A stretch of 64,000 bases of DNA from Setaria digitata (lineage: Eukaryota; Nematoda; Chromadorea; Rhabditida; Setariidae), in NCBI GenBank assembly GCA_003640385.1, contig RCAB01000059.1:1-64000 (forward strand). Reading direction: 5' to 3'. Positions 1 through 15,500 of this stretch are shown piece by piece; position 1 is the stretch's first letter, and every line of letters begins with the position of its first letter. The notes below the pieces were generated by a model. It saw nothing but the letters and a program-made list of their open reading frames with translations. It ran no database searches and had not been told where the DNA came from. The translations under genes and the position numbers were made by a program.

Positions 1-64
1 ATAATATAATAATATAATATAATAATATAATATAATAATATAATATAATATATAATATAATATA
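1..64. repeat. AT-only short tandem repeat
   Basis: The window opens with about 60 bases built only from A and T, alternating TATAA and TAATA units. It reads as a simple AT-rich minisatellite lying downstream of the last visible spectraplakin exon, in what should be the next intron of that gene. No coding signal is seen in positions 1-530, although the second CH domain should follow somewhere beyond the left edge. Confidence 0.8.
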
Positions 65-530
65 TCAATATGAAATGTAGGAGTTAAAAAAATAAATAGC
101 AAAAAATATATGTATATATTTTCTAATTTTTATATATATATATTTTAAAAACAATTTAAAAAATTTAAAAGCAATGGAAACTAAAAAACAAAACACACCG
201 GTTGATAGCACGTGCATATAATTAATGAAAATCATGCTAAATTTCTCTGTTGAAATTAGTTTTATAGAAAATACAACTATAAATTCTCTGATAAAAGAAG
301 CGAATGACATTGACATCGCTGAAAGACCTCCGCGTAGTGTGTCCAAATTTTACCTCCCCATACTTGACTGTAACTTTCCGGGCCACATAAGGAAGACAGT
401 AATAAAGTGACTATATAATTTATTTACAGAGATATAAAGATATGCATCCTTAATGAATATTAAGAGACTAAATCACTTCCAAAGCACGGCATCATAACAT
501 AAACACACAAAAAGTAATATAATAGCTCAC

Positions 531-3500
531 CTGACTACCAAAGCATTCTCGTTGTCGTTGTTTAATTACAGAAACCTGGAAGTTCAAAATAATCGTCCAG
601 ATAAGACCTAAAGTTAACTTGGGACTTCCTTCAACAATGTCTTCCGGTCGAATATTGACGGTTTTTATCTGAAATGCAAGTTATGAATGCAGTATGATTT
701 CTGATTGGAATAATAATCTGTGTCATAGTCTGGAGAATAAATATCTTATGGTTTTGAATCTTAAAAAAAAAAAAAAACTATTGAGTTTCAACAGTTTTTG
801 AAATTTGGAAACTTAACCTTTCACTGATATGTTACATAGTCCAATTGCAAAACCAATTTAAAGAACTGGAATTTAAATCTAAAATCTACTCACATTTTTC
901 TTTTTCAGAAAATCGAGACAATATTGCACATTCTGTATCCTATGAAAGCGTGTGTACCCGTTTTCACGAGGCTAAAAGAGGAGTGTGAATAATATGAATT
1001 TTTCAAACAATCATTCAGTTAGTTGCACAACATGCCATGCTTAACTCTTGCAAGCAAGAAGTAATAAATTAGCTTGCTTTACTGCGATCTCTTTGCCACA
1101 ATTCAAATGGTTTTAGCAAGCCAATTCTTACAAAGTATGTTTTGAACAATTATTTTTTCTGCCTTATTTAGATATTTATTTAGAATTCGGCAAAAGTTAT
1201 AGGAAATGAGACATAGCAACAGCCTACTAGTATTTAGTCACTAAATCAAAGTTGTTGTTCAGTTGACAATGAATAGCTATTTAAGCACTTAACTAGTGAC
1301 ACATATAAAATATGAAAAAACTTGTACGGAATTATTAATTCCACCATTAGTGCCTGCTAACTGTGCTCTCCTCCGAGGGAATTCCGATAACACAACTGAA
1401 TTATTTAGTTTCAGACATGAGATGCTGGTACTACAGAAGTGAAGTTATTGGCTATATTAATAGAAGTTTTTTTGAAGACGGACATTTTGTTTTTCTCTTT
1501 TTTCCCTTTAAAAAGACAGGCTTTTACGTCGTTAAAATGAAATGCTCAAGAAAAGTAGTGTGTAATGAGAAATAAGAGCGGAAAAGAGGTGATTTAGTTG
1601 AAATGAATTTATGAAAAATTGATACTAGTTAAACATTAAATTAAACTAGTGGAAACTAAATGTAAACTGCTTATAATTAATTGGACAGCAAAATCTCCTT
1701 GCAGTTTGCTGAAGCTAAAGCGTACAACGAAGTCAGCGATTTTTGTTGCACTGATATTGCATAAATAATCCATAGCAAATGACAGTTTTCCCGAATGTGC
1801 AAATGAATGCTACAAATTTAATGTTCAAATCTTCTTCTAGCCTTGATTCAGTTGTTTGAAAAAGAAATTTAAAAACACCACTGAAAACAATGGTGGGAAT
1901 GTCACCAACAAAAAAATGATAGAACCGGTCCTTTTCCTAATGATTCAAACGAAGAATTTCCATTACCAATCGCGAGCAGCAATTGCAAGTTGATGATTTC
2001 TTTTTGTGTGCATTAAAGATGATAAAAAGTAAACAACGTAGTTGCCAGCTTGGGACCCATGTGCAGAAAAAATTCGAGAAAGTAAGCCAAGAACTTTTAC
2101 AGCAACATTTAGAAGTTATACATTAAACTATGGTAGACTGATCCATGTTACTACAGGATTAACAGACGATAACAAGCAAATTTAGATCTATCATTTGAAA
2201 ATTGAATTGAAAAACGGTAACTGATAGTGGAAGAATTACAATGAACTTGCTTACCAGCTTTTCCGAAGAAAGTGCCTCGAGCAATGCGATGAGATTGTAT
2301 CCATCTGTGAGATCAACGAAGAGATCCTCCACATGAAGGCCAGTCTGCAACGAAAAGTTTTGTTCACGAAGTCTTTCGAACCTTAACTGATAAATCAAAT
2401 AATCAGTAAATCTTGCCTAAAAACTCATTCTTACTTTGCTTTTGGACAATATAACTAACGGTGTATCGAAAATTTTTAACATTATCTAGAAAAAAATAAA
2501 GTGTGCATTCTATGTAACAGATGCGATTCTTGGTTACGCATTCCATATATCAGAATCCATATGTGTAATCTGATGCTTAATAAGTGAGAAATCTCAAAAG
2601 CTGCACACAAAATCCGAGCCATAAACATTGCACAGGTTGTAAAGACATTAACATGCACTGTCACAGAAATATAATTAAAAGCTACCATGGGATGATAAAT
2701 ACCTGTTTTAATGGGACTCGTGGATCTAATCAGACTATTTCGTTCAACAATTTATCACAAAAGCTACTTTTCACGCCAAATTTTTTTTCTAGATTTTTCA
2801 AGTAAAAGCTGCAGGTAACTAGCAAGCAGAGAAAAGAGTTTTTTACCTGCGCATTAAATGAAAAAACAATGAGAAAGTAAACAAAGTATTCACAACTCTT
2901 CAAAAGACTATAAACTGAAAATGTCCTATTTTGTAAATACCATCAGGAGGCGCATTTCGTGAACAGAAAATTTTGACCATTTATTTCCCAAATATCTTTC
3001 AATTTATGAGTTTAAGGACTACGGATTTTGCTTGAGTTAGAAATTCTCATGTTCATTTCCAAGTATATTGTGTTGTGTACCTAAAGGTGTTTTTGATGTT
3101 TCAATGCTGTTTTCGGCAGAAGACAGGGAAGAGTGGCTGAATTATTTCATCCCTTTCGTTAATATCGTCTAAATTTGAGGTTAAAGAAAGTGGAGTTTTT
3201 TTTTCCTCTGTAAACGTCTAGTAGTATTATTCAGTGAGAAAAAGAATAAGTAACATAAAAATGAACCTTGCCGAGATGTTTATTTACCCATTTCGTAAAT
3301 GTTTTCTTTTGGATCGCATCTCGCTCATCTGAAAAAGTGACAGCCTTAAATGGTTTTCGTGAAAAGTTGACAATTAAAAAAAGAGAATTTCTGATTTTTA
3401 ACAGCTGGTTCAAGACTTGCGAACCGTTAACAAGTACGAAAACAAGAAATGAAAATGTATTTGTGTTGAGGGTTCCAAACTGCACACATCAAGTGCAGTA

Positions 3501-6500
3501 GAAGGTATCGCGAAAATTTCGAGAAATTCGTTTCAATTTAATTGTTTCAAGAAATATTACTGTTGATGCTGGTACATGTTAACAAAGAGTTCGTTATATT
3601 CTCGAGCAATTGGACTTGTATATCTTATCACAATGCTAGACTGATGGTCAATTGAGGGAGGTTAAATATGATAGTTCAGCAACTAATATTTTATTTCCTT
3701 TAAGGAACAACTTGAGGAGTTAGGACACTAGTCGAGAAAGATGCCTTAGACATGGTGAACTTCGTCCTCAAAAGTTTCTATTAATAGGTAAGTTGTGAGT
3801 AATGAAGGAAAGTTTTAAAATTCCAAAAAAAAATTTTTGTCATGAAAGATTCAGTTAAATTTTACTCTCAAAATACATGAAGAAACCGACGATTATCTCT
3901 ATTTGGGATTTTTTGTGCTGCAATATTTTTGTATAAAAAAGTGCCTTTGAATTATAATACGATCAGACACATAGGATGATTAGAAATTCTGATAGAGATA
4001 TAATATAAAAAAGTTTTAGCTAAATGATAACAAAACGAAAAACATAAAAAGGAACAATATGGTAAACTGGTTTGTTCAGAGAGCGGCAAAAGAAAGACTT
4101 GGAAGTCTGGAGAAAGCCGATAGAGTGCCCCATGCACTGGTAGCTTTTTGGATAACCCTCTTCGACCTCCTAGAGAAAGCAATAAATTACGACAGAAGCC
4201 TATAAATACGGTATTGCTAAGACTGAACTGTGTTTCCAGAGTTTAAAAACTTCTTGTCATGATTTTAAAATAAATGATACTAGGAATAAACTGCATCATA
4301 ACAATTACGTTCCCTGTAAATACAAATCACAGAATATCACTGGAAGGAAATCAAATCTGTCACAGCAGTATGTAGCCTGCCAGTACAAAATATTTGTTTT
4401 ATTCAGTCACATAATATCTATCACTCTTTCTATATGCACATATATATGGCCGCTTCAATATATGAGAATATCTGCAAGAGAGAAATAAGTAAACTTAGTG
4501 AGAATCAGAGCTGCTCCGATTTCCAGACAGAAGCAGCTGCATGTAAATGAAGTGGAGATTAAGAAAGATGTAACTCAAACTATTAAGCTTAAAAGTTTAA
4601 GTGAAAGCTTAAAAGTTATGCCTAAAATTGAAGATTCCCTTGACTCGCTGGAAAGACAAGCTTAGGAAATAGTGCTCATGAGGTTACCTGGCTACATTCA
4701 TCACAGGAAACATGAGAGTCTTCAGAATTTATACATAAAATGAGCCGTGCGACACCACGGGTTACTGGATCCAGTATGCAATATTTCTGTGTATCATTAG
4801 CAATATGCAGATGATTCGATCAGCACATAACAAAATTCTTCGTGTCTATTCATTCAATTTAGATTCATATTTTTACCTTCCGTTACTGGGCAACCACAAT
4901 AAACTCATTCATTTCGGTACTATACGGATATAAAGGATGACTAAGCCAAGAGTAGAAGTGAGTTCTAGTTAAGTTTTCATTTCAACCGAATGGATCTAGA
5001 AGGTACTACATTAGCTTAAGGAAACACGTCTTAGAGGTCTAACTGTTCAAGTATAAGTTTTATAGCTATTTCCCTGCACTGTGCTACTCTCTCGAAACAT
5101 ACAGGACGTGGTGTGTTCGTGTAAGACAAAAATCGACCTGATTGAACGGAACGGAGAGGACCGACGAGGAATCCCATCTTCCAGACAACACAGCAGTGTT
5201 CAGAAGGAATAACGGCCTTCGGATGACAATGACTGACGCCTCATAACAAACCAAGAGTCCGTATTTAAAACGGCGAAAATTTAGAAAATTTCTTGGCGCG
5301 CTTTCAACAAATAAACAAGGAAGGAGTGGTGTCTTGAGGCACTTTTGATTAATTGCCCTTGATGAGGTGATTTGTTACTCCTGTATTTCATCCTTCTCTC
5401 TTCAATTTAAAATTGGGGAACAGGAAAACTTGAAGTGTACTACGGGAGGATTTATTCAACCGAACTGACAGTTTCTCCATCAAATTTTTTTGAGAAAGAC
5501 TAATTCACAGACTGAACTAAGTATATTCTCATTCGATCCTCAATTCTAGACCGTGTTCAAAATCGCCACAAAAATAAAATCTGTCATGAAGTGTCTATGG
5601 TCCAAAAAAATAATCGAAAAAATATGGGACTCATTTTCATGAAATTTATTAATTACTGATGAATCAAATCTTTCCGTCAAATTGTACAAATTTTGATATC
5701 CTTCAAGAAAAATTTAAGCATTATCGGTGAGAACTGTTCTAAATGACAGTATCAATTTTTGGTCACTGTGCAGATGTAATGATGATGGAAATAGGAATAA
5801 AGCAAATGCAATTTTTTTGCATAAATATGATAATGAGCTGAGTAAAAGAATATGATAAACTAACCTTTGTACTTCTCCAGATTAGTTTCATAATGTTCCA
5901 AACATTCAGTTTCATTTGAATCAATGCAGTAATATTCAGATGAAACATCCGACGAATAACCTTGATGTGAAAATGGGGTTGATGAAAGTGACATCTTTGA
6001 TAATGACTGATATTAGGAAGACAATCAAGATATCATTATCAATAGCATATGCTTGGAAAGTTGCTCTACACTCATTCCAACTTCCTGCAGCAGCAAAAGG
6101 CTCCTCTTGCTATATCATTTGAATTAGATTATCTGAATTCAATCTAAAAAAATTCAAAAAGATACAAACGAAAATCACACCACGAGCACTAAGTCACTAA
6201 GCATACGTAAGACAAAAATTGCCAGGAAGGCAGACATCCTAACAACATCAAATCTTCATAGATAGCCATAATCTTAATAACTTACAAAATTCATTCATTA
6301 ACTACGTATAAAACAAAATGAAAATTCTCATTTGATAGCAATTCATACAAGACAACAGTTTACTGAGCATTCCATCGATAACCTATCAACGTTTTACAAA
6401 AAAAGTGATGTTCATGCTGGGTTCCAGAGTAAAGCATGTAGTTTAAGCAAAGAAGACCGTTTAATCCCGTAGCTTCTTAAATGAGTGATTAGGCGATTAA

Positions 6501-9500
6501 TTACAAAATGCAAATTGCCCACGAGCCAATCATGATTGGTTAAAGCAGGATGACAAGTAAATTTTTTGTTGAAAGTTGACTGTGTCAGCGCTGACTGCTT
6601 AAGTGAGTGAAGATTTATCAGAAGGGGAAAGTGAGATAACATTTAATGCCGAAAGTTATCACGATTAAATTTAACATATAGCCGTTAGTAGGAGGGAGAG
6701 GACGCTATCATAATCTATCAGATATTAACATAGCAAAAGGTTCTACAAATTAATTCCCGTGTGTGATTCCTTCAGACAAATTATTGTGGGGAAATTGAGA
6801 TTAAAGCTGTCTAGCAGTACAGCAAGTGCGAGAAACTGCGAACATATTGCGAATGGAAAACTTTATACGGAAGTGAGACAGAGAAAGTGATTAAATGTAT
6901 AACCTTTCGAATATACAAAAATGTTCCGGCTCTCGGAGGTCAAGCAGCAGGAACACGAGCTCGAGGGGAAGAGAGTGGGAAAACAACGAGAGGTCGGTTA
7001 GTCCCTAGCAGAGAGGCAGATAGTGGCAGTATTGGCACTTGCGTAGTCGAGATATGCGGTCAAAGGATTCGAGAATAAAGCATAAGCAGCAGCTAAGGGG
7101 AAGAGGTGAGAAGGGTAAAAGGTAAAGATGGACAAAAAGTGTCAGTGAAATTGCTTGGCAGCAGTAGATGCTTGGTTAGAACGTCATGACGATCATTAAA
7201 TGATGTGGACAGCGTGAGTGTTGCTGGATGGAAACTGCTCACCACTGCCTTCATCGGAGAAACCAACACGCAGAAGTCTTCCATCTCGTTTTTTATGGAT
7301 TCATCAGCTCGATTTCTCACAACATCTCCGTTTACAGCAATGCAATCTAAGGTTCTCTGAGGCATCAGATTCCATCAGATCTGCCAGTAGCGAAACAAGA
7401 AAATACTTCCCATAAAGTTGCTGCTTCAGCTGCAAATCAACAGATACGTTGTGTGCACACCCTGCAGAAGAATTAGAACCAGAAGCCACCAGACATGAGT
7501 ACATCTGAATCCTTCACTGCTACGCAATCATTCCTGTAAGCTTCACTGCCGACTGCTTCTAACTTCGACCATCGATCTCTCGGCACCCCACATGCCAATA
7601 CATATAAGCAAATACGTTGCGGAGAGTGTTTGTCAAACGCACACTACGTACACTCTCTGCACCTGTTCCCGTGTGTGGACACTGCACAGCAGGCTAAGAG
7701 AAATCTCGGGTGCTGCGGGATATATTCTTGATACTTTACGGATGAAGCATAGTAACTACAGTTGGTTTACTAGGGCACTGCTATAGTATTAAATGGGATC
7801 ATTTGGAATCAATTTTATGGGCTCTCTACACTACGCAGATTTCTTCCCAAGACTTGAGAATACAAATTGAGAAAGAACTACTACCCGAAAATCTCTCAAA
7901 TTAGACGAATTGTCTTTTACAACATCCTTTTTCCAAAAAGAATTTTTACTCGAGCCATTTTTTGGCTGACCTAACCAAGCCACATAATATGCTAGAAATT
8001 ATACAGAAACATTCCGGAAATCTGTTAATCAGAACTGGGAGAAGCACTGATTACATTATGGGAATGAAAGAAGTACTAGCAGGTTACGCATGGATAAAGT
8101 AAGATGTCACTTCGTGTGAGAGGACGTGGAGCGAACGTGAGATGAGGAAGGAAAAAAATAGACCGTTTTAGACACTGGAGATGAAGTTTCTATTAAGGCT
8201 TATTTAATTACTGCATGAAGTCTCCAAATCACTAGAATTAGAACTCTGCCTACTGCAGCTTTTTAACTCCCTCACAATACGTGATTCCTATATTCTCCAC
8301 AGGTAACAATTCTAATACTTCATACTTCACTTTCCCTTTTTCACGTCATAATTTCAGGGTTGTTGCGGCGGGGAATTTTTGCCAGTGCAGTAATCAGAAG
8401 AAGATTAATTACAGCTCCGAAAGCATAAAAGGAAGCTCCGATTCGGTACGCACTCAACAGGAGTGCATCATTTTTCGGCCATTGATAAAATATGAAATGT
8501 CGGAGAACTATGCTTCACAGAATCAATAAAGCGTCTGTGCTGCTAACAACAGTGAAAAGCACCGCATTTTCAATAATCGTCTGCAGAAGCTCGTCTAATT
8601 CCATCAGAAGCCAATGAAAATTCAACAGCGACATCTTCTTGAGAAAGAAGTCGTTCTTTTCTGTGCAAATCAGCCCGAGCTACCCAATTATGAAACTGAT
8701 GCACTGTTTAGGAGACGAATAATCCTGTCATTTCAGCAGGAGCCAATGCCCAGGAGAAGCTACTGTTCGGGAAAAGTCCAACCTGTCGGAATCGGTTAGA
8801 GCTAAAATTAGAACTTCGACAGCTCTTTTTTCTTTCAGATCGTTTCTAATGCCTCAATACTTTCCTTAGAGACTGCATAACTGATAACGTTAGCACAATT
8901 TGAACTGAAAGCTTAGTCTGAAAGATTTAACTGATCATAACAGTAAGCAAAGAGATAATAGCAAGTACACAAGAAAGAAGAATAGTTCAAGTAAAATGGC
9001 ACAAATAATAGCATTCCTTTTAAGAATAAATAGAAAACACACGTATCTTGTAAGGTCATCTGAATCTACGGCAAAGTGGCCATTGGTCATCACGTCCTTC
9101 ATTAAGTGGTAGTTATAAGCATTAAAGGAAAGCAAAATACTAGTTCGTAGGCAACGTTAGGAGAAGCATAATAACAAAGAACAGATGATGTAGGTAATAA
9201 CGGTTGAGTTAGCAATGGTAATTATTTGATGGTGAAAACTGCAAAATTTAATGGAGATAGTACCTTGTTTGTCCTTAAATCCAATTTTTATTTTTTTGAA
9301 ACTTCCATCAAATGGGAGTTCAAGAAATTTGATGTTTCTCATTTCTTTTTTAATTTATCAAATAAAGAAGGAAGAGACCAGTGGAGAATCATGTTACATT
9401 CTCATCAGCATTTTATAAATCACTTGAGCACCACGAAGCATAATGAAGCACCAGTGGAATCGTAGAAATTAATTAATACGAAATGTATAACTTCATGCGT

Positions 9501-12500
9501 TGTTGGCAAGTAAATAAGTAAATTTTTTACTTGCTTATGCATATTAAATCAGTTTGCTCTTTTGTTGTTAATTAAACGGCTTTACAAATAAGTAGGTGTT
9601 CAGTTAGTCCAACAGAAAATCTTCACTACCGACGACTACAGCAGCTGCGTTCTCAGAATCTTCTAAACCAGAGAGACGGAGAAACTCGGGAATACCAGTA
9701 GCCTCTTCCATAGTAGTTGCTATCACACAGTAATTTCACATCCTTCTATCAATAACTAAGGCTTATGCAAATAACATGAATAGTAAAATAAATTTTTATG
9801 ACAATGTGTCTCATTCATATTCGCTTCGTTGAACAGTCAAAGTTCAACAAAAAGCTAACATCAATCGTATCAGTAATCGAAGGATAGAAGGAGAAGAGGA
9901 ATGAAAGATAGTAATGACATAGCGATAAACTCTTATCAGTTTGATTATCAAAGAACACATATATTTTCTATCAATGATTGCTATTACCAAATCACTAATC
10001 ATTCTTCCCTTGCACGGTTTTCCCCACTTGTTTCCAAAACGTAACAATGAGAAATGATATTCGTTGCGAAAGCGAAACTGCGCTATCGAACTGATCAGTT
10101 AGTAGGTGGAATCAACTAAGAATTCTTTAGATCATAATTCTCACAAAATCCCACAGACTGCACGAAAATTGCTCTTATATTTAAAAGAAATAATCTCTGA
10201 GAAAGTGATTGAATCCTGTTGAGATATCTCAACAGGACTCAATAGAAATACCTCAAAAATCCAAATATTCCTAATCATACGAAAACACGACTTATAGTTT
10301 TGAACACATTAAACTGTCAGGAATATTTTAAATTTGCTAAAATCCACTAATTTAGGAAAGGATCCACAGTTCACGTTTAGTAGAGATAAAGGGACGAAAA
10401 ACAGTCTTAAGTGAAGCAACTAACAAAAATTTTAACATTTCTTTCAATTCTTGGTGTCTCGAAAATGGTTTAATTATTTTATTCATTCCTTCTGGATTTT
10501 AGAAGGATACGTTAAATTCTAAATGGGCTTTTTCGTTTGCTATATCTATTCAACAAAATGAGATTAAATTTTAATCAAATATAATGATATAGATATTTTC
10601 CGATAATAACTCATTCCAAGGAATGAATTTTTGACTGATGCTTTCCCATGTGGACACAATATGTTTGTTAGGCTGAAGTTTTAATATTAAAGTTGTTAAA
10701 AAGGTTGCATTGAGTAGAGAATCATTAGAAACTGTTTTACTAAAAGAAAGAGGATGAAAAGCATTTTCTTGTTAACAACAAATAAATTGGGGTTAGGGTC
10801 TCTAATCAACCAGGAAATCTCGGGCAGTTATAAAATGACACGGCGAATGCAATCAAGCATCGCTACTTTCGGTCTCCAATCATTCATTCTATATGACAAG
10901 TTGCTCGCAATCTTTCCTTACATCTCCACATACCCTCATTACAATCTAGCCAGTGTTTTTTACTGATACAGTACAAATTAATCAGCAAATCAGCTCCATT
11001 ATCAGAACAGTAAATTTCGCTACTGTTAATGAATAAATTTATAACTGTTAAAATACTGTATAAAAAAATCTCAAAAAGATAAGAAAAATGGGCGGAATAT
11101 TAGGAAAAACTGCATCTAATGAATAGAATTAAGAGGGCAATAAAAGAGTTTTCTGATGTCCAAGATGAAAGATAATGATCGAATTACTGTCAAGGTCGGA
11201 TTATTGAAATTACATTCGGAAACTAAAAGGATTCAAAAGTGTGGTACCACCTCCCTTTTCCTAACCATTGGGTGCATTTTTGCTTTGCACCGAGTAAATA
11301 AATTGAATGACTCAATAATTAAATAGGAGTAATATGGTGTCACTGAAAATGATTGTAATAATTTACTACAAAAATTTGTCAGTTCATTTAACAAACATTC
11401 CTCATGGAATTCCAGGAATTTTCTTTTTTCTGAAAGATGTAATAAAAATTATCGATATCATGTTTGAGGAAATCTGTGCCAGATTATTATGAAATATATA
11501 TATATATATATATATCTTATGAATTATGAAATATATATATATATATATAAATCTATATATAAATATATATATATATTTTATTTATATATATATTTTTACA
11601 TACATATATATATATATAAATTAATTTTTGAAATATATATATAATTTTCTTATAAATATATAAGCTATTCGTTATTTACAAACATTACTGATGAAAAGGA
11701 AAAAGCAAAGGAATGATTGCAGCGCCGCCAGTAAGTGTTTGAGAAAGAGATCTTTTTGCTTTCAAAGATTTTTATAGTTATGGGAAATGATATGGATTGA
11801 ATTAAGGATTGCACCAATTAGGACTTTTTCAAGTTCTGTAGATTTAAAAAAAACACATTTCGTTTCACGATATGATTTTGTAAACACACATAAATGGTAC
11901 TATAACTATCTAGAAAACAACTTGAAAATAGGGAATATTTGGGAAGTAACGTCTAATAAACCATCAAAGCAATGGAATATTGAAAAAAATTTACGATTGC
12001 TTTGAATTTCTAAACATCTCAACAAAGGGAATTATTATTGTTTTTCATTCCGTATACAGTTCTACTGTTGCTAGCAAAGTAACGATTTGCTAAAGAAAGG
12101 AGTTTCGTTAGCCAGTTAAGAACAAATAATGAAGAAAACACCAATATATTCCTGCTGGCCATCAGAAGGACTAGGCTATGACCAGTTCTAAGAAACATTA
12201 CTGATGTTACAGTATATCCAGTCATCGATCAGCTGAGTTGTAATCTCGAAGAAATAGAGTCACAAGAAGTTCAGAAATTACGCCACATTGATTAGTTGGC
12301 GAGATATCAGATCGATGTGCAATATAGCACTCTTTCTGTTACACAAAGTATCTCTTTATTATTAATCAAGCTGTACTGCAGATGGTGTATTATATATTAC
12401 CAATTTTGCTAATGATGGATGGTACTAGATCCAATTTAAGAAAATTACTCATCAGTTTAGTTCATTTTACTTTTAGTTTATCAAAATTTTAAGAATTTTA

Positions 12501-15500
12501 TACTATCACAGAAGTTTAAGAAGTCTAAAAAGATTCTTAGAGGTGTTGATGGATTTGCAAATTGATAACGAATAGAACATCATAATGATGCTATGAAAAT
12601 CTTGTAGTGGACGTCGGTAGACAGAAAATAGCAACTTTTCGTCAAGAAGATAATGAGGAACCATTGATAAAATTGCTTTTTACATTCATTGTATGAGTGG
12701 AATGATACCCGCTAATATCTTATCAATAACTTACTACATTGAAAACTTGCCAGCACCAAGTAAAACATCAAATAGGGAAACCAATCGTATTTTACTGTTC
12801 AAACTTTTGGAAAAAATACTAACCTCCAATTTTTAAGACGAGTCGTTCAGTTCGATCAAGTCGGAGAACACTGATCGGTTGATTCCTCATCCATTCCTCC
12901 CATTCATTACTGCCGTTATGTTCCGTCGCATTATTTCCATAATTGTCATTGTAACTATCATTATTCCTCCGATCAACAAAACTACCGTTTGTTCTCGACT
13001 GTAAATATCGCCCGTGTCCATTACGATCCTTTACCATATTTACACTGAATGCAAAATATTTTGAATGACTTAGTAAGAATTTTATTAGCCAGTTAGCCAG
13101 ACTGTTAGTAATTCTGATAAAAGTAGATTCAAAGAGCCCAAAATTATTAGAAATAAAGTGTGCAATGAATTAGGAACAAATGTACAAATGAATAGAAAGT
13201 CTATAAGGACAGATAGAGAAAGAGATTGCCATGTCAGAAGTAGACACATTTTATTCCGAAAAGTTAGTAGTAAGCTGTGAGCATATTTCGTGCATGAAGG
13301 GAAAACTTGTCTCTGCTTAAATACCTTTACTTAAATGACTAGTAATCACTTAAGGCTGAAGGAATGAGAACAAATTTCATTATCTCTTCTAAAAAAAAAA
13401 ATTTCTTTGAAATCTGCCCTTCTCAGCTGTTTTTAGCAGAGAAAACAAACAGCAAAACAAAATGAACGTTTAAGTAATGAAGGCTCTTAATTTCAGGCCA
13501 TCGATACACGTCTACTCAGACAAATCACAAACTACAGTAAAATAACCCAGAAATATCACATCATAACGATGCTTAAAGTAACAGAAGACGCAAGTAGACA
13601 GACACACACACACACACACACACAGACCCAAGCTGACACAGTCAACAAAATGAATTAGCCAACTTTGAGAGGGACTACAAAAATCATAAATAGAATGTTT
13701 GCACATATGCGAGTGATATTTTCAGATGCAATTTGGAAGAAAGTTTGGCACTTTCGCTTCCGCTTCCTGCGGCTTTCTTTATCTGATAAGCCGTTTGGCA
13801 GGTAGCTGTGAATAGCAGGCTTGGAGAACAAAATGCTTTTTTCTTTTTTCGAAAGTAAGGCAAATTAGTAACTTTACATCAATACCTGGCCAGTAGTGGT
13901 TTTTGGCTGAAGAATGCAGGAAATACTGTAGAAAGTTACTTTCTTATTCTTATCAGACAAAATTTGCTGTTACCTATCACCTACTAAGTTGTCTTATCTT
14001 ACATACTAGGGGAGGCAGTATGCGCAGGAAATGACAATAAGAATCTAGAGAAAAAGTTGTCCAAAAAATGAATTGCATGACAAGAAGAGCTTTCACTGAG
14101 GGTGCTGATAAAAAATTGTGGGACATACGGCTAAGTAAAATAGGTCACCTCACTCAAGATGGTCGTAGATGCAAGCAGTCTTTTGTTATTTCCGACTAAA
14201 TGTCTCATTGGATTGGAGTTAGAAATGAACACAATTTATCACAGAAATAGAGCCTGTTTTTTTCCCAAATTTCTTTCATCTCTTTTTAATTTTATGGAAT
14301 TCAACACCTTGCCACAAACTGATATGTAATTTTGCTTCTCGTGTCTTTTTAATAGAAAACCAAGAAAAACCATTTTGATGATAATTTGAAATCAATAATC
14401 AAAAAAACATTACTATGGGAGTCGATTTAAGATATCTCGGGAAATATATATTACTGCCATACAATCGAAATCAAAAACACTGTCACATCTTCTAATTCCT
14501 AGGGATGGACCAAACTAATAACTGTTAACTGGAATGATAATGCGATTTATGTCATGGCGAAGAAATCTGTGATAAGCATCCCCAAAATTGCAACCTTAAT
14601 ACAGGTAAAAATGAAATGAACAAAATATACTTCGGCTCAGACATGTGTCGTAGTTTGATGGTGACACCCGGGATATCCCGACACTGTCTCCGGATATCCT
14701 GACTGTGCCCCCGCTCCTGTTGGCTTTGTTTTTCATTTGTACAGCTTGTTCGCATCAATTGCAGATTGTGTTCACTGTTGCGTAACGAGCACTCGTGTAG
14801 ACGCCTAGAAATAAACACAGTAATTCATTAATAACCGGATTTCCGTCAATTAATGTAATTAACAAAACTGAACACAAACTTCCTCAGCATCAGACTGTCT
14901 CACGAAGCTATCTAAAATTGGGGAATGCCAAGAGTAGTTAAGCTTCTGAATCCCTGTTCTTCACCCTCACCCTTTCCTCTCTTGATTCTCCTGTCCAAAC
15001 GTCCCTCACATATTCCTTACTAGACTCTTCCGCTTAAGCTTTCAAAATTGTTCAGAAGGATTCAGCTGAGTGACTCACTGACTAATAAATAAAAGGCATG
15101 AAAAAAAGGCTGTTTGGCAAATATTTCGCAATACTTCCCAAGGAACAAGTACTTTTCAAATGTTGGATTAGTTGAAAGGACGTCATCCCGAAAGTTCTGG
15201 GATAAAACAACTTATTGAGTAGATTAACAGCTGCCGACAACTTATCGAAATTCTGAACAATGATTATAATTACATTTAGACTTCTGTAGAGTTTTAATTG
15301 GGATGCAACTGTCACATATAATTAAACAAGGAGCCTAAAGTGGAAATAATTTGAAAGCGACTTGCTTGACAAATAATTTCACAGAATGAAATTGTCACAT
15401 TACTTCATAACGCTTCAAAGAATTAGACTTGAAATTACAGTAAAATTTGACATGATTTGGTCCGGTGTGACATTAAATTGATGCAAAGGTACGACACTGA

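Larger units (their letters stand above)
3329..12823 (-). other. Large 9.5-kb spectraplakin intron
   Basis: Between the leader exon and the CH1 exon I see no recognisable conserved exon. Notable contents are a 36-bp palindrome (10208-10243), a TA-rich dinucleotide block (11489-11664) and a less AT-rich patch at about 6.9-7.8 kb. In that patch one minus-strand ORF (7336-7504) ends at a GTAAAC donor in the phase needed to join CH1. In animals such long 5' introns of spectraplakins carry alternative promoters, so this is the natural place to look for them. That is inference only. Confidence 0.6.

Noticed and set aside
225..410. Possible CH2 exon of vab-10 near the left edge
   Set aside because: I looked for the ARDALL...WARR-like start of CH2 on the minus strand and did not find it; the open frames there do not match.
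11489..11664. TA-rich block as a possible origin or transposon end
   Set aside because: It is simple dinucleotide sequence with no inverted termini or coding content.
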